From Leptothrix cholodnii SP-6 (lineage in GTDB: Bacteria > Pseudomonadota > Gammaproteobacteria > Burkholderiales > Burkholderiaceae_C): a stretch of DNA of 64,000 nt. Under the pieces are notes generated by a model, which saw only the letters and a program-made list of their open reading frames with translations, was not told the origin of the DNA and made no database searches. The translations under genes were made by a program, and so were the position numbers. The stretch's first letter is position 1. Each line of letters begins with the position of its first letter. The stretch lies in the NCBI RefSeq assembly GCF_000019785.1, contig NC_010524.1, positions 806,001 through 870,000 of the forward strand, in the 5' to 3' direction. Below are positions 49,094 to 57,768 of the stretch, piece after piece.

Positions 49094-50254
49094 TCAGGGC
49101 AGCGTGCACTGCGTGGCGTACGGATCGGCGTGAGCCGCCAGCGGCGTGCCGATCAGCCTGGTGGCGAGCTTGCCGCCGGTGCGCGTGGTCTCGAAAGCGT
49201 AGTAGTCCTGGATCGGCATGTTGTTCTTGCCGAAGCGGAACGGACCCCGCACGGACTTGAACTCGGCTCCGGCGGCCTTCACCGCCGCGGCGAGCTTCTT
49301 GCTGTCGCCACCGGCCTTGCGCAACGCGACATCCAGCAGCGTGGCCGCATCGAAACCGGTCGCGGCATACAGACTGGGCGTGCGTTTGTACTTGCTCTCG
49401 AAGGCAGCCACGAACTTGCGGTTCTCGGCTGTGTCGAGGGCTGCGTCATACATCGCGCCACTGATCGTCCCGACTGCTGCCTCGCGCAGTGACGGCAGTG
49501 TCGTGCCGTCGACCGTGAAGACGGAGTACAGCGGCACCTTGCCGGTCATGCCGGCCTGGCCCATCTGCTTCACGAAGTTGATGCCCATGCCGCCCGGGTA
49601 GAAGACGAACACGGCGTCGGGCTTGGCGGCCTGAAGCTGCGCCAGCTCGGCCGAATAGTCGGGCTGGTTGACCTGCGTGTAGACCTCGTCGACGACCTCT
49701 CCCTTGTAGAACCGCTTGAATCCGGCCAGCATGTCCTTGCCGGCCTGGTAGTTCGGCGCCATCAGGTAGATGCGCTTGATGCCTCGATCCTGGGCGAACT
49801 TGCCCATCGATTCGGCCGCACCATCGTTCTGCCAGGCCAGAGAAAACACATTGGCCTTGCACTGGGCGCCGGCAAGAGGCGACGGCCCGGCATTGGTGGT
49901 GATGGCGACCACGCCCGACTCGGCCAGCCGCGGCAGGCTGGCCATCAGCACGTTCGAGAACGACAGCCCGACGATCGCGTCGACCTTGTCCTTGTCGATC
50001 AGCTTGCGCACGATCTGCTGGCCGATTTCAGGCTTGAGCTGATCGTCCTCCTTCAGCACGGTGGTCGGTTGACCGCCGAGTTTGCCGCCGAACTGTTCGA
50101 CAGCGAGCATGAAGCCGTCGATCTGGTCCTGGCCGACGAGCGCCTGCGGTCCGGACAATGGGGCCATGAAGCCGATGGTTGCCGCGTTTGCAGCCGCCAT
50201 GAAGGCGGTGCAGGCGGTGGCAATCACGGCACAGCGAGCAGTGCGAAAAGTCAT
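49094..50254 (-). CDS. Periplasmic substrate-binding protein of the aromatic operon
   Basis: 386 residues. Signal peptide of about 24 residues (ends AAANAA), then the type I periplasmic-binding fold of the Leu/Ile/Val family: TIGFMAPLSGPQALVGQDQ, LKPEIGQQIVRKLIDKDKV, VYTQVNQPDYSAELAQL, LYAATGFDAATLLDVALRK. In related clusters such proteins bind aromatic acids; the position between the hydroxylase and permease genes suggests the same here. 75 bp separate it from the ferredoxin gene. Confidence 0.9.
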   Translation of the reverse strand: MTFRTARCAVIATACTAFMAAANAATIGFMAPLSGPQALVGQDQIDGFMLAVEQFGGKLGGQPTTVLKEDDQLKPEIGQQIVRKLIDKDKVDAIVGLSFSNVLMASLPRLAESGVVAITTNAGPSPLAGAQCKANVFSLAWQNDGAAESMGKFAQDRGIKRIYLMAPNYQAGKDMLAGFKRFYKGEVVDEVYTQVNQPDYSAELAQLQAAKPDAVFVFYPGGMGINFVKQMGQAGMTGKVPLYSVFTVDGTTLPSLREAAVGTISGAMYDAALDTAENRKFVAAFESKYKRTPSLYAATGFDAATLLDVALRKAGGDSKKLAAAVKAAGAEFKSVRGPFRFGKNNMPIQDYYAFETTRTGGKLATRLIGTPLAAHADPYATQCTLP

Positions 50255-50329
50255 CTCTGTCTCCTTGTACGGGCGAACGAATCCCCGGTGCCGTCTGGAT
50301 CGGCACCGGATGGAAAGAGTCGGGGGAAT

Positions 50330-50647
50330 TCAGTCGAGCTGCAGGTACACGCGCTGACCCTCGATCTTCACGGGGTAGCTGCGCAATGCATCGGTCACCG
50401 GTGCACAGGTCGGCTTGCCATCACGCACGTCGAACTTGCCCTGGTGCAGCGGGCACTCGATCTCGTGGCCTTCGAGGAAGCCGTCGCACAGGCGCGCCTG
50501 CCCGTGCGTGCAGATGTTGTCGGTGGCGTAGACCTCGTCACCCACGGTGTAGACCGCGATGTCGCGGCCGGCGACGACGACGCCGATGACGTCGTCGGCA
50601 GGCAGATCATCGGCCGACAGTGCGTCGACCCAGTTGGTGTTGCTCAT
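50330..50647 (-). CDS. nagAb: Rieske-type ferredoxin of the ring hydroxylase
   Basis: 105 residues from the ATG at 50647. Binds one [2Fe-2S] cluster through [12 protein letters not shown] and [10 protein letters not shown] (Cys-x-His...Cys-x2-His). It passes electrons from the reductase at 54209-55195 to the oxygenase alpha subunit. Length is that of NagAb/NahAb ferredoxins. It follows the beta-subunit gene by 8 bp, so the electron carrier is co-expressed with the oxygenase. Confidence 0.8.
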   Translation of the reverse strand: MSNTNWVDALSADDLPADDVIGVVVAGRDIAVYTVGDEVYATDNICTHGQARLCDGFLEGHEIECPLHQGKFDVRDGKPTCAPVTDALRSYPVKIEGQRVYLQLD

Positions 50648-50655
50648 CGTCGGCC

Positions 50656-51138
50656 TCAGATGGGATAGATGATCGAATTGGGGATCATCTCGGTGTCGTA
50701 GATGCATACACGTGATGCGAACTTCAATCCGGCCTGGGTGCGCACCACCGTGTCCAGGTAGCGGCCGACGTTGAACACGGTCGAGGGCTCCGACAGCTTG
50801 GTGCGGAACACCGCGTAGTTCGACTCGCAGCTGATGCGGCCTTCGGCCACGCTGCGGATCACCGGCAGGCCGACCACGTGGCGCTGGTAATAGGGATCGT
50901 GGAACAGCGTCTCCCGGATGCCGTAGATGCGGTCTTTCAGCATGCCCTTGCTGCTGAACGACAGCGTGGCCAGCGGGAAGCCGCGCTCGTGGTTCTCGCG
51001 CGGCTGCAGTCGGTAGATGCAGTCGTCGGCGAAGAACTCGGGCCACAGGTCCCAGTTGCCGGAATCGACCGCGCTGGCGTAGTCGGCGTGCAGCTGGGTC
51101 AATGCGAGCCAGTCTTCGAAGGGGATGTTCGTGCTCAT
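50656..51138 (-). CDS. nagH: Ring-hydroxylating oxygenase beta subunit (salicylate 5-hydroxylase type)
   Basis: 160 residues, SnoaL/NTF2-like beta-subunit fold: [19 protein letters not shown] near the N-terminus, then [19 protein letters not shown] and [14 protein letters not shown]. It is a structural subunit of the oxygenase. It lies 3 bp from the alpha-subunit stop, the tight spacing expected for subunits of one enzyme. The NagH-like label comes from the operon rather than a direct comparison. Confidence 0.8.
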   Translation of the reverse strand: MSTNIPFEDWLALTQLHADYASAVDSGNWDLWPEFFADDCIYRLQPRENHERGFPLATLSFSSKGMLKDRIYGIRETLFHDPYYQRHVVGLPVIRSVAEGRISCESNYAVFRTKLSEPSTVFNVGRYLDTVVRTQAGLKFASRVCIYDTEMIPNSIIYPI

Positions 51139-51141
51139 GGC

Positions 51142-52401
51142 TCAGGCCTCCATCACGTCGCGCCAGTAGCGGTACATGCCGCGGATCAGCGTCTCGGTCA
51201 CCATGTGTTCGGTGTTCTCGACCGTGTGCCCGCCCAGTTCGGCGACGGCGCGGTGGAAGGGCTTGCTCTCGAAGGCCTGCTGCGAGAACTCGATCACCTC
51301 GCCGTCGTCGGCCGAGACGAAGCCGGCCGGGCCGAACAGGTTGGCCTGGGTCAGCCGGCGCTGCGTCATCTCTTCGCTGTCGTCCTCGAAGCCGAAATGC
51401 GTCCAGACGAAGTCGAAGCTGCCGTGGCCGTCGGGCTGGATGTGGCGGGTGCTGACGCTGTTGACCTGCTGCTGCAGGATCACGCTCGGGAAGATCGTCG
51501 TCATCACCGCCGTCGGCCCGCCCCACCAGGGCTCGGGCACGATGTCGATGAAGCTCGGGTCGTTGAGCTTCATCTCTTCCTTGAAGCTCGACACCTGCGT
51601 CACCTGCCCGGCCTTGCCGCCCTGGCCGCGCGTCGAGATCATCGCCGCATGGCGGTGCTTGTCGTCCATCCTCAGTTGCGACTTGTTGTCGGCGCGCCAG
51701 AGGCCGAAGGTGACGAACCAGGTGTGCAGCAGGCCCGGGTGATACGGGTCCTTGATGTTCTCCTGCATCAGCTTCCAGTTGCCCGGGATGCGCTGGCGGT
51801 TGTAGCCCAGGATCTTGAGCTTGCGGCCGTTGAAGAGGCGATCGAAGTAGCCGAGGATGGTCGGGCCGAGGTAGTCCTCCAGAGACTCGACCTCATGGTC
51901 GAAGGACGCGAACACGACCCCGCCGCGGCTGGCGACCTTCAGCTTGGTCAAGCCGTGATCGGTGGTCTTGAAATCTGCCGGCATGCCGCCGTGCACCTGG
52001 CCGTCCTGCTTGACGCCGCGGCGAAACGGCACGCCCTGCAGATCGCCCTTGAGCGTGTAGTTCCACTGGTGATACGGGCAGACGAATTCCTTGCTGTTGC
52101 CGTGACGCTCGCGGCAGAAGCGCATGCCGCGGTGCGCGCAGACGTTCTCGACCACGTTGATCGCGCCGTCGGCATCGCGCACCAGGATCACCGAACGTTC
52201 GCCGATCACCGTGCGCTTGTAGTCGCCCGGATTCGGCACCTCGGCCTCCAGGCCGACGTAGCACCAATGGCTGTTGTAGAAGAAGCGTTCGAGCTCCTTC
52301 TTGTAGATCTCGTCGCTGGTGTAAGCCACGAATGGGATGCGGTGCGTGCCGTCGCCCTCCCAGTGCGCCTCGGTCGGAAAGACCGTCGATGTCTCGCTCA
52401 T
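51142..52401 (-). CDS. nagG: Ring-hydroxylating oxygenase alpha subunit (salicylate 5-hydroxylase type)
   Basis: 419 residues. N-terminal Rieske domain with Cys88-x-His90 in VCAHRG and Cys108-x2-His111 in CPYHQW; the mononuclear iron site has His221 and His226 in DPYHPGLLH, with an Asp further along. NagG-type enzymes hydroxylate salicylate at C5 to give gentisate. The choice over anthranilate or 3-hydroxybenzoate oxygenases rests on the gentisate dioxygenase and fumarylpyruvate hydrolase in the same operon. Start 30 bp after the hydrolase stop. Confidence 0.8.
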   Translation of the reverse strand: MSETSTVFPTEAHWEGDGTHRIPFVAYTSDEIYKKELERFFYNSHWCYVGLEAEVPNPGDYKRTVIGERSVILVRDADGAINVVENVCAHRGMRFCRERHGNSKEFVCPYHQWNYTLKGDLQGVPFRRGVKQDGQVHGGMPADFKTTDHGLTKLKVASRGGVVFASFDHEVESLEDYLGPTILGYFDRLFNGRKLKILGYNRQRIPGNWKLMQENIKDPYHPGLLHTWFVTFGLWRADNKSQLRMDDKHRHAAMISTRGQGGKAGQVTQVSSFKEEMKLNDPSFIDIVPEPWWGGPTAVMTTIFPSVILQQQVNSVSTRHIQPDGHGSFDFVWTHFGFEDDSEEMTQRRLTQANLFGPAGFVSADDGEVIEFSQQAFESKPFHRAVAELGGHTVENTEHMVTETLIRGMYRYWRDVMEA

Positions 52402-52431
52402 GCTTGTCTCCGTTTTAGATGGAAAGGTCGA

Positions 52432-53127
52432 TCAGGCGTCGACCCGGACTTCGATCTCGCCCATGCCGGCAATGCCGCCGCGCAGGGTGTCCCCGGCCAC
52501 GACCGCATTCACGCCCTCGGGCGTCCCGGTCATGATGATGTCGCCCGGCTCGAGTGCCTCGTACTCCGACAGGTAGGCGATGCATTCGGCCACCGACCAG
52601 ATCAGCTTGTCGATGTCGGACGACTGTCGTGGCTGGCCGTTGACGGTCAAGGTGATCGCGGCTGAGCTCGGATGCCCGATGTCCTGGGCGCGGTGCAACG
52701 CCCCGATCGGTGCCGATTTGGTAAAGGACTTGCCGAACTCCCACGGCCGGCCCTTGTCGCGCGCTTCGAGCTGCAGGTCACGCCGGGTCATGTCCAGGCC
52801 TACGGCATAACCGTAGACATGCTCGAGCGCTGTGGCGATGCCGATGTCCCGGCCGCCCTTGCCGATCGCAATCACCAGTTCGATCTCGTGGTGGTAGTTC
52901 CGGGTCTTGGGCGGGTACGGCACGCTGGCAGGGCGCGCCGCATCGACCGCAGCCGCTGCCGGCTTCATGAAGAAGAACGGCGGGTCGCGATCCGGATCCT
53001 TGCCCATTTCTCGGGCATGGGCGGCGTAGTTGCGGCCGACGCAGAAGATCCGGTTCACCGGAAAGCGCTCGTCGCGCCCGGCGACGGTCAGTGTGTAGAG
53101 CGGAGGAGCCTCGACGGCGAGCTGCAT
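52432..53127 (-). CDS. nagK: Fumarylpyruvate hydrolase (FAH family)
   Basis: 231 residues from the ATG at 53127 (MQLAVEAPPLYTLTV). FAH-fold metal-dependent hydrolase: IFCVGRNYAAHAREMG, FFFMKPAAAAV, the metal-binding HHEIELVIAIG, YAVGLDMTRRDLQ, and DIIMTGTPEGVNAV. Splits fumarylpyruvate to fumarate and pyruvate, the last step of the gentisate pathway. It follows the gentisate dioxygenase gene by 23 bp. Some FAH enzymes act directly on maleylpyruvate, which matters here because no isomerase gene is present. Confidence 0.85.
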   Translation of the reverse strand: MQLAVEAPPLYTLTVAGRDERFPVNRIFCVGRNYAAHAREMGKDPDRDPPFFFMKPAAAAVDAARPASVPYPPKTRNYHHEIELVIAIGKGGRDIGIATALEHVYGYAVGLDMTRRDLQLEARDKGRPWEFGKSFTKSAPIGALHRAQDIGHPSSAAITLTVNGQPRQSSDIDKLIWSVAECIAYLSEYEALEPGDIIMTGTPEGVNAVVAGDTLRGGIAGMGEIEVRVDA

Positions 53128-53150
53128 GATCGATCCTTCAGTCGTGAGAG

Positions 53151-54197
53151 TCACAGGCGCTGTTCGCGCCACAAGCCGAGTGCCTGTTGCACCGGGCGGT
53201 CAGAGAAACTGAACAGCAATGCATCCCGGTCGGCACGCAGTTGCAGCGTGTGCCATGAGGGCACGACGAAGACGTCGTTTTCCTGGAAGCGCCAGGTCTG
53301 GTCGCCTACCTTCGCCTCACCGCCTCCTTCCAGGCACACGTGAACAGTGCCGTCGGTGCAGCGGTAGGGGCGGGTCTCGAACCCCGCTGGCAACCATTGC
53401 GCGAATGCGCCGATCGTCGGCATCGGCGAAGCGCCGGTTGCCGGATTCACGTACCGCAGCTTGAAACCTTGGTGGGAGTCCGGTGTCCCCTTCGCGATCC
53501 CCCGCAGCGAAGAGCGCGTGCGATCGAAGGGGTAGACGAAGACGCGGGTCGGATCGGCCGGCTTGGGCTGGTAGTCCATCGGGACCATGTTGGAACCGTA
53601 GCGGGCCAGCGCATCCCCTTCAGGCCTCAGAGTCTGCTGAGACGACTGCTCGCTCTTTTCGGCGAAGCCGGCATCGAGGAATCGGACGGTGGGAATGTCG
53701 AGACCGTCGAGCCACACGACCGGCTGGTCGCCCAGGTTGCCGTGGTCGTGCCAGGTCCAGGCTGGCGTGATGATGAAATCACCTCGGCGCATGGTCGTGC
53801 GCTCGCCGTCGACGGCTGTGTATGCCCCTTCACCGTCCAGCACCAGGCGCAGGGCCGACTGAGTGTGCCGATGCGCCGGGGCCACCTCGCCGGGCATGAT
53901 CAACTGCAGGCCGGCATAGAGCGACTGCGTGATGCACGACTGGCCGCGCAGCGCCGGGTTTTCCAGTATCAGGACCCGGCGCTCGGCCTCTTCGGCCGTG
54001 ATCAGGCGGCCGGCCTCCATCACCTGATCACGCAATTCGGCGTAGCGCCACAGCGCCGCCTGTGCGGGTGAATGCGGCTGGGGCGGTACCAGCGCACCGA
54101 GTACCTCCCACAGAGGCGTCATGTTGCGGTTGCCGATGCGCTCGTAGTAGGCGGTGCGCGCGCGTAGCGCGTCGTCAGTCAGGGTTGCGGCGTGCAT
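53151..54197 (-). CDS. nagI: Gentisate 1,2-dioxygenase
   Basis: 348 residues from the ATG at 54197 (MHAATLTDDALRARTAYY). Two cupin domains: in the first, the iron ligands are in APAHRHTQSALRLVLDGEG and TPAWTWHDHGN; the second includes VHVCLEGGGEAKVGDQTW and VPSWHTLQL. It opens gentisate between C1 and C2 to maleylpyruvate. Family length is about 345 residues. 11 bp after the reductase stop. Confidence 0.92.
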   Translation of the reverse strand: MHAATLTDDALRARTAYYERIGNRNMTPLWEVLGALVPPQPHSPAQAALWRYAELRDQVMEAGRLITAEEAERRVLILENPALRGQSCITQSLYAGLQLIMPGEVAPAHRHTQSALRLVLDGEGAYTAVDGERTTMRRGDFIITPAWTWHDHGNLGDQPVVWLDGLDIPTVRFLDAGFAEKSEQSSQQTLRPEGDALARYGSNMVPMDYQPKPADPTRVFVYPFDRTRSSLRGIAKGTPDSHQGFKLRYVNPATGASPMPTIGAFAQWLPAGFETRPYRCTDGTVHVCLEGGGEAKVGDQTWRFQENDVFVVPSWHTLQLRADRDALLFSFSDRPVQQALGLWREQRL

Positions 54198-54208
54198 GAA
54201 GATGCTCC

Positions 54209-55195
54209 TCAGGTGCCTTGGGTGTAGAACGCGTCGGCGTAGACGTGCTCGGGGGCGATGCCCTTGCGCCTGGCCACCAGCATCGTCGACTCCACCATCG
54301 GCGGCGAGCCGCACAGGTAAGCGCGCCAATCGGTGAGGTCGCCGAGGTCCTGCTCGATCGCTTCGGTGACCAGGCCGCAGCGCTGGGTGGCCGGGTCGCC
54401 GCCGGAGCTCACCACCACGTGGACCTTCAGCGCCGGATGCGCCTGCGCCAGATGCGCCAGCCAGTCCAGCCCGTAGACGTCACGCGGCGACCGCACGCCG
54501 AAGTACAAGTGGATCGGATTGCGCATGCCGTCGGAGATGGCGCCGCGAAGGATCGACAGGATCGGCGCAAGCCCGGTGCCGCCGGCGACGCACAGCATCG
54601 GCCCCTCGTGCTTGCGGCGCAGGTAGGCCGAGCCGAGCGGGCCGCTGACCCGCACCGGATCGCCGAGCTTCAGATCATTGGCGATGTAGCCGGTGACCCG
54701 GCCATCGGGCACGAGTCGCACGTGGAATTCGAACTCGCCGTCATCGCATACGCCCGCCATCGAATAGGGCCGCACGTGTTCGGGCGTGAACTGCAACTGC
54801 ACGTACTGGCCGGGCGAAAACGCCACCGGCTTGGCCGGCTTGAGCCGCAGGCGCTTGATGTCGTGCGTCAGGTCCTTGATCGAGGTCACCGTCGCTTTGA
54901 CGATGCGTGCGGGGTGGACGACGATCTCGTCGGGCTCCTGGATCTCGATGGTGCACGGTTCGGTGATGTAGGTGCGGCAAGCGAGCACGTAGCCCTCGTC
55001 ACCATCGAGCGGGCGTTGCTGCTCGCGCGCGCCGTCGAGCACCTCGCCGTCCAGGATCTTGCACCGGCAGGTGCCGCAGCGCCCGGCCATGCACGAGTAC
55101 GACATCGGCACCTGCGCGGCCTGCAGGGCCTCGAGCAGATTGGCGCCCGGTTCGACCTGGATGACGCGGTTCAAGGGTTGGATCAGGACTTCCAT
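54209..55195 (-). CDS. nagAa: Ferredoxin reductase component of the ring hydroxylase
   Basis: 328 residues. N-terminal plant-type [2Fe-2S] ferredoxin domain with SCMAGRCGTCRCKIL and VLACRTY cysteines, then an FAD domain (VRPYSMAGVCDDGEFEFHV) and an NAD domain (VAGGTGLAPILSIL, AYLCGSPPMVEST). It moves electrons from NAD(P)H to the Rieske ferredoxin. It is the first gene of the eleven-gene leftward operon, so its start faces the LysR regulator and the shared promoter. Confidence 0.88.
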   Translation of the reverse strand: MEVLIQPLNRVIQVEPGANLLEALQAAQVPMSYSCMAGRCGTCRCKILDGEVLDGAREQQRPLDGDEGYVLACRTYITEPCTIEIQEPDEIVVHPARIVKATVTSIKDLTHDIKRLRLKPAKPVAFSPGQYVQLQFTPEHVRPYSMAGVCDDGEFEFHVRLVPDGRVTGYIANDLKLGDPVRVSGPLGSAYLRRKHEGPMLCVAGGTGLAPILSILRGAISDGMRNPIHLYFGVRSPRDVYGLDWLAHLAQAHPALKVHVVVSSGGDPATQRCGLVTEAIEQDLGDLTDWRAYLCGSPPMVESTMLVARRKGIAPEHVYADAFYTQGT

Positions 55196-55216
55196 GGGCA
55201 GACCACATGCGGTCGA

Positions 55217-55281
55217 ATTCGGATGAGCGAATGGTGGCCGCCTCTAATGAATCAGCCAATAGAATGGATTGAATGTTCAAC
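55217..55281. promoter_or_regulatory. Candidate LysR operators of the aromatic operon
   Basis: Between the divergent reductase and NahR-like genes lie two dyads: ATTCG-N6-CGAAT (55217-55232) and TTGAA-TG-TTCAA (55270-55281). LysR activators of this class bind a T-N11-A type dyad plus a second half-site near the -35, a spacing compatible with these two. Confidence 0.45.
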
Positions 55282-55310
55282 ATCACAGGCAGTGATGAAG
55301 AGGGGTGGTC

Positions 55311-56240
55311 ATGGAGCTCAGCGAGATCGATCTGAACCAGCTGGTGCTGTTCCAGCAGTTGATGGTCGAGCGCCGCGTCTCGAAGGTGGCCGAGAACCTG
55401 GGGCTGACGCAGCCGGCTGTCAGCAACACGCTGGCCAAGTTGCGGCGCCTGTTCGGCGACGACCTGTTCCTGCGCACGCCCTCCGGCATGGTGCCCACGC
55501 CGTTTGCCGAGCAGCTCGCGGAACCCGTGGGCTACGCCCTGGCGATGATCCACAGCGGCCTGAACCAGCAGGTCCGTTTCGATCCTGCCAGCGTCAAGCG
55601 TTCAGTGACGATCGGCATGACCGACATCGGCGAGATCGTCTTCCTGCCCAAGCTGGTGGAGCGGCTCAGCCGCGAAGCGCCGGGCATCACGCTCAACACC
55701 GTGCGCAACACGGCGGTCAACCTGCGTGACGACATGGAGTCCGGCAAAGTCGATCTGGCCATCGGGCTGCTGCCGCAGTTGAAGGCCGGGTTCTTCCAGC
55801 GGCGGCTGTTCCGGCAGCGGTATGTCTGCCTGTTCCGTCGCGGGCATGCGGTCGACAAGAAGAAGCTGAGCCTGGCCGACTTCCGCGCCGCGGAACACCT
55901 GGTGGTGGTGTCGGCGGGCACCGGCCACGGCAAGGTCGACGAACTGCTGCAGCGCGCCGGCGTCGAGCGGGTCGTGCGGCTCACGGTGCCGCACTTCGTC
56001 GGCGTCGGCCACATCCTGCAGGGCACCGACCTGGTCGCCACGGTGCCCGAGCGGCTGGCGCAGCGGCTGGCCGATCCGTTCGGCCTGGCCTGGCTGCCAC
56101 ACCCGGTCAAGCTGCCCGAGGTCGCGATCAACGTCTTCTGGCATGCCAAGGTGCACCGCTCGCCGGCCAACCAGTGGCTGCGCAGCCTGGTCTTCGACCT
56201 CTTCACGGACGGCAGCAGCGAGCCCGAGGCCACAGCCTGA
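55311..56240 (+). CDS. NahR/NagR-like LysR transcriptional activator
   Basis: 309 residues from the ATG at 55311, which follows GAAGAGGGG; a GTG 6 bp earlier is in the same frame. N-terminal winged helix typical of NahR (DLNQLVLFQQLMVERRVSK; AENLGLTQPAVSNTLAKLRR) and the NahR-type effector domain (TIGMTDIGEIVFLPKLVERL). NahR-type regulators respond to salicylate and switch on divergent operons, consistent with its position upstream of the salicylate/gentisate genes. Confidence 0.88.
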   Translation: MELSEIDLNQLVLFQQLMVERRVSKVAENLGLTQPAVSNTLAKLRRLFGDDLFLRTPSGMVPTPFAEQLAEPVGYALAMIHSGLNQQVRFDPASVKRSVTIGMTDIGEIVFLPKLVERLSREAPGITLNTVRNTAVNLRDDMESGKVDLAIGLLPQLKAGFFQRRLFRQRYVCLFRRGHAVDKKKLSLADFRAAEHLVVVSAGTGHGKVDELLQRAGVERVVRLTVPHFVGVGHILQGTDLVATVPERLAQRLADPFGLAWLPHPVKLPEVAINVFWHAKVHRSPANQWLRSLVFDLFTDGSSEPEATA

Positions 56241-56367
56241 TTCCGGGCCGCTCGATGCGCGGCACATTGCGCGGCACATCACGCCGCGTGATGGCGCACA
56301 TTCGTTGCACCCCATAGCCGACAGCCGCGCTCTGGGGGACCATCGGCCCGACCGAGGTACCTTGTCG

Positions 56368-57651
56368 ATGACGCAACTCCCGACCCTCCCGTTCTATTCA
56401 ACGCAGGCCGAGCGTGTCGAGAGGGCACGTCGACGTTATTTCGACGAAGGCCTGCCACCGTCAGGCATCGTCAGTGATGCCGTCTTCCAGTCGTGGGCGC
56501 GATGCCAGCGGCTGCATGCCCAGCCGTCTGCCAAGGTGGTGTTCCAGCCGGTGACGGCGAGTCGCACCCATCTGGCCCTGCAGAGAAACCGGGCCCTGCA
56601 CGAGGCCTGGCTGGAAGAACTGCCGCAACTGCGGGCCATTCTGGGGACGACCTCTTGCGCCGCGATGCTGACCGACGCCACCGGCGTGATGATCGGCGCC
56701 AGCTGCGCCGGCCGCGCGCACGAGCAGCTGATGCCGGTGGCCACGCGCATCGGGGTCAACCTGTCCGAAGAGGCCGTCGGCACCACGGCGCCGGGTGTCG
56801 TGGCGCGCACCGGTCAGCCGGTCTGCGTGCAGGGCGCTGAACACTTCTTCGACGGTGTCCGGGCGATGCACTGCGCGGCCGCGCCCATCCGCGATGTGCA
56901 AGGGCGCCTCGCGGGTGTGCTCGACATCTCCAGCGAATCGATTCCCTTCAGCTTCGACGTCGCCTCGGTGGTCGGCCTGTATGCCGGCGCGATCGAAAAC
57001 CGCCTGCTGATCGCGCAGGCCGGCGAGCACCTGATCCTGCGGCTGCAGGTGGCACCGTCGCTGCTGGATTCGCCCATGGCGGGGCTGATCGGCATCGACA
57101 CCGCGGGGCGACTGGTCTGGCGCAACGCGGTGGCGTCGCGCCTGCTGGGCCTGCCCCCGGCGCAGCAGCACGACGTCTGCGCGTCGGTCGAGACCGCGCT
57201 CGGCGCGCGCATCTCGGAGCTGGCCTCGCTGCCCCGATCGGAAGCGGCGGCCCTCAAGCTGCCCAACGGGCTGATGGTCTGGGCCCGCTCCGAAATGAGG
57301 GCGCCCGACGGTCATCGCCAGGTGGTTCCGGCCTTCCCCATGGCCCCACCGATTACGCCGGTTTCGGAGCCCGCCATCGAGCCGGTCCCGGCCGAAGCAG
57401 AAGCGGCGGCCGATCCGTCACCGTCCAAGGCCATGGCGCGGGCAGAAGGCTTGACCACGTTGCGCGACTCGGACCGCGACCTCGTCGCCCGTGCGCTGGC
57501 GGATTGCGGCGGCAATGTCTCCAAGGCGGCCAAGAAGCTGGGGGTTTCGCGCGGTCTGATCTATCGGCGACTGCAAGGCCAGGCGCGCTCGTCGACCGCC
57601 ATCGGCGCGCCGAGTGTTCTCAATCGGAACAACTCGGACGCCCTGGGATAA
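56368..57651 (+). CDS. AcoR-like regulator without the AAA+ domain
   Basis: 427 residues from the ATG at 56368. N-terminal FDEGLPPSGIVSDAVFQSWARC and a GAF domain with the AcoR pattern NLSEEAVGTTAPGVVARTGQ and GVRAMHCAAAPIRDVQGRLA. A PAS-like segment follows (GLIGIDTAGRLVWRNAVA), then a linker and a C-terminal Fis-type helix-turn-helix (ALADCGGNVSKAAKKLGVSR). The sigma-54 ATPase with GAFTGA that normally lies between these parts is missing, so it cannot activate sigma-54 in the usual way. Probably controls the GMC oxidoreductase/aldehyde dehydrogenase genes downstream. Confidence 0.82.
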   Translation: MTQLPTLPFYSTQAERVERARRRYFDEGLPPSGIVSDAVFQSWARCQRLHAQPSAKVVFQPVTASRTHLALQRNRALHEAWLEELPQLRAILGTTSCAAMLTDATGVMIGASCAGRAHEQLMPVATRIGVNLSEEAVGTTAPGVVARTGQPVCVQGAEHFFDGVRAMHCAAAPIRDVQGRLAGVLDISSESIPFSFDVASVVGLYAGAIENRLLIAQAGEHLILRLQVAPSLLDSPMAGLIGIDTAGRLVWRNAVASRLLGLPPAQQHDVCASVETALGARISELASLPRSEAAALKLPNGLMVWARSEMRAPDGHRQVVPAFPMAPPITPVSEPAIEPVPAEAEAAADPSPSKAMARAEGLTTLRDSDRDLVARALADCGGNVSKAAKKLGVSRGLIYRRLQGQARSSTAIGAPSVLNRNNSDALG

Positions 57652-57768
57652 CCCGATGTATCGGTGACTGGACCGGTCCTCGTACCGTTCGCCGCGATGT
57701 TGTCCCGGGCCCTGACCGAGAGACGACAGGAGACAAGCCCATCCGCCCACTCGCAGGTAGAACGCACG

